The position numbers and the translations under genes were made by a program. From JBCCGL01 sp039029275 (GTDB lineage Bacteria; Pseudomonadota; Gammaproteobacteria; JBCCGL01): a DNA stretch of 64,000 nt. The notes under the pieces were generated by a model. That model saw nothing but the letters and a program-made list of their open reading frames with translations. It did no database searches and had not been told where the DNA came from. The first letter of the stretch is position 1; every line of letters begins with the position of its first letter. Shown here piece after piece: positions 34,527 to 41,528 of this stretch. Location: assembly GCA_039029275.1 (NCBI GenBank), contig JBCCGL010000013.1, forward strand, positions 85,997-149,996, read 5' to 3'.

Positions 34527-36128
34527 CTAAATAGGACACTCCACGGTGAACAACCAGAAGGTACCGGTTTGATCCGGGAATTCGCAGTTCGGCGTTATCT
34601 CCACTCGAACGCTGCTTGAACTACCAGAAAATGTCACCGTGTCGGTGAAGATCTGGTCGCCAATACAGCCAGAGTCAGAGACTATCCTGTTTTCATAAAA
34701 CACCTGCATTTGATCTTTGACGCTCGCGGCATCGAAGGTGACGTTAAACGTTCCGGAGGTTTGGCCCAGATCAACAATATGAGTCTCCGGGTCGTCTCCA
34801 CCTGATGTAGTCGAGTCGTTGCATTGCTGCGTCGCTCCATCATCGCCGCCGCTTCCACCATCATCGTCGTCATCGGATCGGCTGCTACCGCTGGCTCCTC
34901 CGGCAACGGCCAGTGTTCCCGCCCCGATTCCTATAATGCCGGCTGTTCCCAAGCCGCCTGCGGCTGCTACTGCGACCGTCCCGGTTGTCGCGGAGGCACC
35001 TATTGGGGCCGGCGACTTCGATATTGATATGTCGCCCCCGTCAAATCCGTTGACTTGTTGTGGAAGCTGACCTTCGGCGCTCACAGCTACTCGACCGGAA
35101 CTCGCGGCGTCAGCCAGAATTACGCCGCCCAGTATCGCCGCTGCAAACCCTTCGAGTCGTTCGAAGTCCGAAACTGACTGCGAACTCAGTTGGGTCTGAC
35201 GCAATTTATCACCGTCGACGAATACTTCGTTTCCTTCCTCGAGATCAAAAAAGCGCTTCGATTCGGTTGTCCCGTCGGTTTCAAGTTGAAATGTTTGCGA
35301 GCCAGATTCGCCAAACGCCAATCGACCTTCTTTCAAAGCATAACCCTGTCGTTCGCCCTCATAAGAAATGAACTTTGTGCCGCGGATACCGACCGTAGTG
35401 GTCAGGTTTTCCACGAATCGTGGTTCGCTGGATACACCAAACACCTTTTTAAATGCGAAAAACGCCTTGCCTGCGATGTGAGTGAAAAATCCAGGTTTTC
35501 GAACTTTGAGGCGTGAATTGTTATCGAGCACAGTGACAGGGTCGTTATCGAAATCAACTGCGACCATCCCATTCGTCCCGGTCTCGATTGTCTCCGACTC
35601 GAGAACCACAAAGCCTGCTTCCTGTAGCGAGCGCTTACTCCCATCAGCCGCGACGACTGTAATATCGCCCTCTAAACGCACCACGCGCCCGTGATATCCG
35701 TCTACATCGCGATATTCGATTCGTTGAAGCGTTCCAGAACTCTCTGCTGCCCCATCGGAGTCGTCAACTTCGACGGTGAAGTTCTGCGACTTGATAATGT
35801 CATCAGCAGAGTTTTTTACGAGTATGAAGTACTCGATTGAGCCAACCCCCGCACTCGGTGCCGGCAGAACAGAGGCAAAATTCTCGCCGTCTTCGCTCGA
35901 CATACTCACGTAATAAAACTGACTGTCCTCGCTCGACTTAAAGTATGTCCTGACGGTTTCAAGGTCGTGCTCGCTGTCTTCGACAACAGCAGTCATGGAA
36001 ATTCGTTCGCCGGATGAAGCCGATTCAATCGGATCGTGGGCGATCTCAATTTCGGCCCAGCTGAGCGAAGTTAAGCCGCAAAACAATCCAACCGCGGCGA
36101 TCAATCTAAATACTTTGTGGTTAATCAT
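34527..36128 (-). CDS. FecR-domain surface protein with Ig-like N-terminus, 533 aa
   Basis: Probable exported protein. The start is taken at the ATG at 36128, which gives a proper signal peptide (FRLIAAVGLFCGLTSLSWA) with a GGGA box 7 nt upstream; an ATG 14 codons earlier adds only polar residues. Residues about 22-125 form a beta-sandwich-like domain. The FecR domain follows (GRVVRLEGDITVV, IETGTNGMVAVDFDN, TTVGIRGTKFISY). Then comes a Gly/Ala-rich hydrophobic stretch (about 380-415), a run of aspartates with glycines, and a C-terminal Cys-containing beta region. No sigma factor or TonB receptor is adjacent, so it is not a classic FecIR system. Function unknown. Confidence 0.8.
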   Translation of the reverse strand: MINHKVFRLIAAVGLFCGLTSLSWAEIEIAHDPIESASSGERISMTAVVEDSEHDLETVRTYFKSSEDSQFYYVSMSSEDGENFASVLPAPSAGVGSIEYFILVKNSADDIIKSQNFTVEVDDSDGAAESSGTLQRIEYRDVDGYHGRVVRLEGDITVVAADGSKRSLQEAGFVVLESETIETGTNGMVAVDFDNDPVTVLDNNSRLKVRKPGFFTHIAGKAFFAFKKVFGVSSEPRFVENLTTTVGIRGTKFISYEGERQGYALKEGRLAFGESGSQTFQLETDGTTESKRFFDLEEGNEVFVDGDKLRQTQLSSQSVSDFERLEGFAAAILGGVILADAASSGRVAVSAEGQLPQQVNGFDGGDISISKSPAPIGASATTGTVAVAAAGGLGTAGIIGIGAGTLAVAGGASGSSRSDDDDDGGSGGDDGATQQCNDSTTSGGDDPETHIVDLGQTSGTFNVTFDAASVKDQMQVFYENRIVSDSGCIGDQIFTDTVTFSGSSSSVRVEITPNCEFPDQTGTFWLFTVECPI

Positions 36129-36250
36129 TTTAGTTCCCGTCCTCGTTTCTTCTGAAATGTCGTGACTCACTTCAGGGGAGTGCTCTACGTCACTTTTGTC
36201 CTGACGACCACAGATTACCGAAGCTGAAAACGGAAAAGAAGAATTTGTTC

Positions 36251-36282
36251 ATGGTTCTGGAAGATCGATTCCAAGGAACCAT
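36251..36282. other. Leader hairpin upstream of the FecR gene
   Basis: ATGGTTCTGGAA (36251-36262) pairs with TTCCA (36269-36273) and GAACCAT (36276-36282), giving a 12-bp stem broken by a 2-nt bulge, with a GATCGA loop. It would be in the 5' untranslated region of the FecR mRNA if the promoter lies upstream of 36290. Confidence 0.5.
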
Positions 36283-36343
36283 AAAACGTGAAACAGACCT
36301 TAACTTTTAACAATCTATTTTATTCAATAAGTTAAGTGTCACA

Positions 36344-36359
36344 CATAACGTACGTTATG
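36344..36359. promoter_or_regulatory. Perfect 16-bp palindrome, possible operator
   Basis: CATAACGTACGTTATG is an exact palindrome located about 215 nt upstream of the FecR ATG, just upstream of the putative -35 area. Its form is typical of a dimeric repressor or activator site. The binding protein is unknown. Confidence 0.45.
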
Positions 36360-36487
36360 AGGTTCTTTCGGTAAAAGTGAATATTTACATCAGTTGGATA
36401 TCGCCACCAGACAGGTAGCGATTGCGTCAAATTGAGCAGCTTCGGCTGGCGAATTCAATATCCGCCATCCGTTGAAGATTGCGGACT

Positions 36488-38023
36488 CTAGTGCTCGCCC
36501 CCTGCTTTAAAGTTAAACACGGCGCCGGATCTGATGCCGGAAGGCCAACGCGAGGTAACACTCTTCATGCGCGTGTAAAAACGCACGCCCTCGGGGCCGT
36601 GAATGTGATGGTCACCAAACAGCGAGCGCTTCCAACCACCAAAGCTGTGGTATGCCAAGGGCACGGGAATCGGGACGTTTACGCCGACCATGCCGATTTG
36701 CACGCGATTCGTGTAGTCACGCGCGGCATCGCCGTCGCGTGTGAAGATCGCGGTGCCATTTCCGTATTCGTGATCATTCACCAGTTCTAGTGCTTCTTCG
36801 AATGACCCGGCACGCACAATAGACAACACCGGCCCGAAAATCTCATCGGTGTAAATCGTCATTTCCGGCGTGACCTTGTCGAATATCGTACCACCGACGA
36901 AGTGACCGTTTTCGTGGCCCTCGACGCTGACGTCGCGGCCGTCGAGAACCAGATCAGCGCCCTGCTCCACTCCCGAGTCAATGTACCCTTTGATACGGTC
37001 GCGCGCCTCGGGCGTAATCACCGGCCCCATCTCCACGCTTGAATCTGTATAAGGGCCAACTTTCAACGCCTCAACACGGGGTTTGAGTTTTTCAATCAGC
37101 GTGTCGGCGGCTTCATCACCCACGGTGACGACAACCGATATTGCCATGCACCGCTCGCCTGCAGAGCCGTAGGCTGCGCCGACTACTGCATCAGTTACCT
37201 GTTCCATATCCGCATCCGGCATAACGACCATGTGGTTTTTGGCACCGCAGAGCGCCTGCACGCGTTTGCCATGCGCGGTGCCGGTGCGATAGATGTACTC
37301 TCCGATCGCGGTCGAGCCGACAAAACTGACGCCCTGAATTCGAGGATCACTGAGGATCGTGTCGACGGCTTCCTTGTCGCCGTTGATCACATTCAAGACG
37401 CCGTCGGGTGCTCCGGCTTCGGTGAACAACTCGGCGAGTCTCAGGCCAGTCGATGGATCGCGCTCTGAGGGTTTGAGCACAAAGGTGTTGCCACAAGCAA
37501 TCGCGACGGGGAACATCCACAGGGGAATCATTGCGGGAAAGTTGAACGGGGTGATGCCCCCAACCACACCAAGCGCCTGTCGCATACTCCAGGTGTCAAC
37601 ACCCGTGGCGACTGTCTGGTTGTATTCACCCTTAAGCAGTTGTGGAATACCGCAAGCAAACTCAACAACCTCGAGACCACGCGTGATTTCGCCCTTGGCA
37701 TCGTCCAGTGTTTTGCCGTGTTCGGAAGACAGAATCTCAGCTAATTCGTCCATGTGCGAGATGATTTTTTCACGAAACGCAAACATCAGCTGGGCGCGCT
37801 TGCCCACCGGCGTCGCGCTCCATTTAGGGAATGCAGCGTGAGCACTTGCGATCGCTGACTCCACTTCGGCAACAGAGGCGAGCGGCACTTGCCCGCTGAC
37901 ATCACCCGTAGCAGGGTTGTAAATTGAACCGTAGCGGCCACTCGAACCGCCGACCATCGCTCCGCCAATGTAGTGTTTGAGCTCTTTCGTGTCACCGCTC
38001 ACTTGATCGCTTGCTGTCGCCAT
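36488..38023 (-). CDS. mmsA: CoA-acylating methylmalonate-semialdehyde dehydrogenase, 511 aa
   Basis: Converts methylmalonate semialdehyde (from valine) or malonate semialdehyde to propionyl-CoA or acetyl-CoA. It has the N-terminal IGGAMVGGSSGRYGSIYNPATG, the NAD-fold (VGGITPFNFPAMIPLWMFP), the catalytic Cys in GSAGERCMAISVVV, and the C-terminal VNVPIPVPLAYHSFGGWKRSLFGD segment that distinguishes MmsA from other aldehyde dehydrogenases. The length is normal. It is divergent from a MocR-type regulator across 216 nt, suggesting that protein controls it. Mitochondrial-type valine catabolism is the probable role. Confidence 0.96.
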   Translation of the reverse strand: MATASDQVSGDTKELKHYIGGAMVGGSSGRYGSIYNPATGDVSGQVPLASVAEVESAIASAHAAFPKWSATPVGKRAQLMFAFREKIISHMDELAEILSSEHGKTLDDAKGEITRGLEVVEFACGIPQLLKGEYNQTVATGVDTWSMRQALGVVGGITPFNFPAMIPLWMFPVAIACGNTFVLKPSERDPSTGLRLAELFTEAGAPDGVLNVINGDKEAVDTILSDPRIQGVSFVGSTAIGEYIYRTGTAHGKRVQALCGAKNHMVVMPDADMEQVTDAVVGAAYGSAGERCMAISVVVTVGDEAADTLIEKLKPRVEALKVGPYTDSSVEMGPVITPEARDRIKGYIDSGVEQGADLVLDGRDVSVEGHENGHFVGGTIFDKVTPEMTIYTDEIFGPVLSIVRAGSFEEALELVNDHEYGNGTAIFTRDGDAARDYTNRVQIGMVGVNVPIPVPLAYHSFGGWKRSLFGDHHIHGPEGVRFYTRMKSVTSRWPSGIRSGAVFNFKAGGEH

Positions 38024-38143
38024 GACTGCCCTCTTTTATTTGATTTAAACCGAGCCATTATATGCTCGGGCCAATTACCGACCAAAGCCGTTTTTCTGGA
38101 GGTCCTGCGAATAAATGCGCCGTAATTACGCGGTCTGGCGTCA

Positions 38144-38204
38144 TTGGCACCATCGAGGTTATTGGTTGGCACCATTGGTTATTCCAGTGTACATTCTTGT
38201 GTAC
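38144..38204. repeat. Direct repeats between mmsA and the MocR gene, candidate operator
   Basis: TTGGCACCAT occurs at 38144-38153 and again at 38166-38175, exactly 22 bp apart (two helical turns). A second pair, GTGTAC, lies at 38187-38192 and 38199-38204 (12 bp apart). MocR-type dimers of the PdxR/GabR kind are known to bind such direct repeats, so this is a plausible autoregulatory or mmsA-controlling site. Confidence 0.5.
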
Positions 38205-38239
38205 CCAATCAATGCGCCACAAAACCATAACACCCGAAC

Positions 38240-39709
38240 ATGGCTGACTATCTTCTCCATCTACCGGAGCACAGCGAAAAGAGCCTTCAGGCACAAATTC
38301 GCGAGACGATCGTGACTGCGATTCTGGATGGGCACATTCCCGCTGGCGCGCCCCTACCGTCGGGCCGGAAGCTGGCGGACCAACTTGGTGTCGCGCGCAA
38401 CACGGTGGTGCTGGCGTATCAGCAATTGGTTGACGAAGGTTATCTAAGCTCTCGACAACGCAGCGGCTATTACGTTACCGAAGACATTCTGCAAGGCAAG
38501 GTTGATAACCGTCCCGAATCGGGATTTGCAACGCCAGATATTGGCTGGCAGGACCGCCTTGTTGCGCATCCGAGCAAACAGGTTTTCGACGTCAAGCCGC
38601 TCAACTGGCAGAACTACGAATATCCCTTTATCCGGGGGCAATTTGACCCAGGACTGTTTCCGATTGCTGACTGGCGCCAGAGTACACGTCAATCACTGGC
38701 GGTTCAGTCGATTCGCGATTGGGCCAAGGATGCCGTAGACCACGACAACCCAATGCTTATCGAACATTTACGCACGCGCGTTTTGCCACGACGAGGAGTC
38801 TGGGCGCAAGACGACGAGATTCTGGTTACGCTCGGCGCACAGCAGGCGCTGTACCTGCTTGGACGCCTGCTGATATTTCCGCGCACGAATGTTGGATTGG
38901 AGGATCCGGGCTACCCGGACGCGCGCAATATTTTTTCTCTTATTACGCCACGTTTACAAGGGCTCCCGGTTGATCATCACGGGCTAATTGTCGATGCGCA
39001 AACGTCTGCGTGCGATTTGATCTATACAACCCCGAGTCACCACTACCCCACCAACGCAATTATGTCGCTGGATCGCCGCAAAGCTTTGTTGGCTTCTGCA
39101 AGTGAAAACGATCTCGTTATCATCGAAGACGACTACGAAGTCGAAACAAACTACATCGACAATCCGACGCCTGCACTCAAAAGCCTTGATAATGACGGCC
39201 GCGTAATTTACATCGGCAGTCTTTCGAAAACGCTGGCACCCGGTCTGCGCATCGGTTACCTGGTGGCACCCAAAACCTTAATTGCCGAAGCCCGAGCAAT
39301 GCGCCGTTTGATCCTGCGCCATCCGCCTGCCAACAACCAGCACACGCTCGCCGTCTTTCTGGCCGAAGGGCATCATGACTCGCTCGCTCGCAGACTCAAC
39401 CACGCCTACCGTGATCGCTGGGAGGTGATGTCGGAAGCGATCGATCGTTTCCTGCCAAACTGTCGCAAGTATTCAACCCGCGGAGGCACGTCGTATTGGA
39501 TACAAGGTCCCGATTCACTTAATTGCTCAGAACTTGCGAATCTGGCGCGACAAAATAGTATTTTGATCGAGCCCGGACACAACCGCTTTTTGTCCGAGAA
39601 TCCGCCTATGAATTATTTTTCGCTCGGATTTTCTTCAATTGCGGTCGACAAGATCGAGCCCGGAATCCGCGTTCTGGCCGGACTGGTTAAACAGCTCTGT
39701 CCAACATAG
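38240..39709 (+). CDS. MocR/PdxR-type transcriptional regulator (GntR HTH + aminotransferase domain), 489 aa
   Basis: PLP-dependent transcription factor. The N-terminal GntR-type winged helix (about 10-75; AGAPLPSGRKLADQLGVARNTVVLAYQQL cut across recognition helix) is joined by a linker to a class-I aminotransferase-like domain with the PLP lysine in YIGSLSKTLAPGLRIGYL and the Asp of DLVIIEDDYEVE. The length is standard for MocR proteins. It lies divergent from mmsA and 62 nt upstream of avtA on the same strand. I infer it senses an amino compound or PLP related to valine/alanine metabolism; known relatives are PdxR, GabR and TauR. Confidence 0.93.
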   Translation: MADYLLHLPEHSEKSLQAQIRETIVTAILDGHIPAGAPLPSGRKLADQLGVARNTVVLAYQQLVDEGYLSSRQRSGYYVTEDILQGKVDNRPESGFATPDIGWQDRLVAHPSKQVFDVKPLNWQNYEYPFIRGQFDPGLFPIADWRQSTRQSLAVQSIRDWAKDAVDHDNPMLIEHLRTRVLPRRGVWAQDDEILVTLGAQQALYLLGRLLIFPRTNVGLEDPGYPDARNIFSLITPRLQGLPVDHHGLIVDAQTSACDLIYTTPSHHYPTNAIMSLDRRKALLASASENDLVIIEDDYEVETNYIDNPTPALKSLDNDGRVIYIGSLSKTLAPGLRIGYLVAPKTLIAEARAMRRLILRHPPANNQHTLAVFLAEGHHDSLARRLNHAYRDRWEVMSEAIDRFLPNCRKYSTRGGTSYWIQGPDSLNCSELANLARQNSILIEPGHNRFLSENPPMNYFSLGFSSIAVDKIEPGIRVLAGLVKQLCPT

Positions 39710-39771
39710 GGCCTGTCACCGAATATACGATTAAGCTAAAATACCCGGCTTGGTTTCGCAGAACTTTCGAC

Positions 39772-41037
39772 ATGAAATTTTCAGCCTTTGGCGATAAATT
39801 CAATGGCCCCAGCGGCATTGGTAATTTAATGGACGATCTTGGCCGTGCTATGGCCAGCGAAGCGCCGATGTTGATGCTGGGCGGGGGTAACCCGGGTCGC
39901 ATCCCGGAACTCGAAGCACGTCTGTGCGATGAGCTTAGAAAGATTGCAAATGACGAAAACCGCTTTGCCCAGGTCGCCGGTGCTTACGATGCACCAAACG
40001 GTGAGTCGCGTTTTATCGACGCGCTGGTCAAATTAATCAATACGCAATACAACTGGGGAATCAGCAAAGAAAACATCGCTATAACCAACGGCAGTCAAAA
40101 CGCGTTTTTCTTCATCTTCAACCTTTTTGGCGGCAAGTACGCAGACGGCAGCACCAGAAAAATCCTTCTGCCGCTCGCGCCCGAGTACATCGGATACGAA
40201 GATGTGTTTGTCGACGGGCAGCACTTTGTTGCGAACAAGCCAACAATCGATTACCTCGACGACGACATGTTCAAGTACCGGGTTGATTTCGATACATTGG
40301 AAATCACCGAGGACATCGCCGCAATATGTGTGTCGCGCCCGACCAACCCAACGGGCAATGTGTTGACCGACGACGAAATGACGCGCCTGGATGAAATCGC
40401 ACGGACGAACGATATCCCGCTGATTATCGACAAAGCCTATGGCCTGCCTTTTCCGAATATCATTTTTTCCAAAGGCACGCCAACATGGAATCAAAACACC
40501 ATCATGTGTCTGAGCTTGTCCAAATTTGGGTTACCCGGATTGCGAACCGGAATTGTGATTGCCGACACGCCCGTTATCGACGCGATTAGCGCACTTAACG
40601 CGATCACCAACCTATCGCCCAACAGCTCAGGCGCAGCATTGGTGACACCGCTGTTTGAATCGGGCGAAGTGTTGGATCTGAGCACGAATGTTGTGCGGCC
40701 GTTTTATCAGGAAAAAGCAGCGAGCGCGGTACGCTACGTGCGCGATGCCTTATCGGAATACCCGGTAAAGATTCACAAACCTGAAGGTGCGCTGTTCTTA
40801 TGGCTGTGGTTTAAGGATTTGCCGATCACAACGCTGGAGCTTTATCAACGCCTTAAAAACCGCGGTGTTTTGATCATCCCAAGTCAGTATTTTTTCCCCG
40901 GCATCGATGAAGACTGGCAGCACAAGCACGAGTGCATCCGCCTGACTTATTCGCAATCCGAAGAGACCGTGCGCGAAGGCATACGCATTATCGGTGAAGA
41001 GGTCCGTGCAATTTACGACGCGCGAGCCTGCGCCTGA
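39772..41037 (+). CDS. avtA: Valine-pyruvate aminotransferase, 421 aa
   Basis: Transfers the amino group between valine/2-ketoisovalerate and alanine/pyruvate. The sequence follows E. coli AvtA closely throughout: FGDKFNGPSGIGNLMDDL at the start, MLGGGNPGRIPE, NGSQNAFFFIFNLF, APEYIGYED, CVSRPTNPTGNVLTDDE, the PLP Lys in CLSLSKFGLPGLRTGIVI, and HKPEGALFLWLWFKDLPITT near the end. The length (421) is essentially the family's. It follows the MocR gene by 62 nt and precedes a GNAT gene by 18 nt, probably one operon. The combination with mmsA next door suggests balanced use of valine. Confidence 0.96.
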   Translation: MKFSAFGDKFNGPSGIGNLMDDLGRAMASEAPMLMLGGGNPGRIPELEARLCDELRKIANDENRFAQVAGAYDAPNGESRFIDALVKLINTQYNWGISKENIAITNGSQNAFFFIFNLFGGKYADGSTRKILLPLAPEYIGYEDVFVDGQHFVANKPTIDYLDDDMFKYRVDFDTLEITEDIAAICVSRPTNPTGNVLTDDEMTRLDEIARTNDIPLIIDKAYGLPFPNIIFSKGTPTWNQNTIMCLSLSKFGLPGLRTGIVIADTPVIDAISALNAITNLSPNSSGAALVTPLFESGEVLDLSTNVVRPFYQEKAASAVRYVRDALSEYPVKIHKPEGALFLWLWFKDLPITTLELYQRLKNRGVLIIPSQYFFPGIDEDWQHKHECIRLTYSQSEETVREGIRIIGEEVRAIYDARACA

Positions 41038-41055
41038 TTCGATATTGCGTACGTA

Positions 41056-41502
41056 ATGAAAGTTCGACGAGCTACAATCGACGACGCCACAGCAATTGCC
41101 GAATTCAATATCGCAATGGCCTTGGAAACTGAAAATAAAACCCTCGACTCCGAAACGATCAACAGCGGCGTTAAGCGCGTTTTTTCAAATGATAGTCTTG
41201 GATTTTATCTGGTTGCCGAAATAGACGGGGCGGTGGCGGGCTGCCTGATGATCACCTATGAGTGGAGCGATTGGCGCGACGGTCTGTTCTGGTGGATTCA
41301 GAGCGTATATGTGGCCAGGGAATTTCGTTGCCGAGGTGTGTTCAAAGCGCTCTATCGAAAAGTTGAATCACTGGCGAGAGAGGATTCGTCGAACTGCGGC
41401 ATTCGTTTGTACGTGGAAAAAGACAACGTGCACGCGCAGAATACGTATTCTTCACTCGGTATGACGCAAACCGACTATCGCATGTTTGAAGCGCTGTTCT
41501 AG
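41056..41502 (+). CDS. GNAT-family N-acetyltransferase, 148 aa
   Basis: Single-domain acetyltransferase with the acetyl-CoA binding motif A in IQSVYVAREFRCRGVFKALYRKVESLA (the RxxGxx loop is RCRGVF) and the C-terminal VHAQNTYSSLGMTQTDYRMFE segment. Typical length for a small GNAT enzyme. It lies 18 nt after avtA, suggesting cotranscription; a role in amino-acid or small-amine acetylation is a guess. It ends 26 nt before rapA. Confidence 0.85.
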   Translation: MKVRRATIDDATAIAEFNIAMALETENKTLDSETINSGVKRVFSNDSLGFYLVAEIDGAVAGCLMITYEWSDWRDGLFWWIQSVYVAREFRCRGVFKALYRKVESLAREDSSNCGIRLYVEKDNVHAQNTYSSLGMTQTDYRMFEALF

Positions 41503-41528
41503 CGAATCCAAAGACTTACAAAACTTAC

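Larger units (their letters stand above)
36129..36487. other. Intergenic region between the FecR gene and mmsA (359 bp)
   Basis: No gene is visible. It is AT-rich toward the middle and holds two dyads listed separately. A TAAAAT (36317-36322, minus strand) could be a -10 for the FecR gene, but the best -35-like GTGACA (36337-36342) gives a spacer of only 14 nt. Downstream of mmsA (minus strand) no T-run terminator is apparent. Confidence 0.5.
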
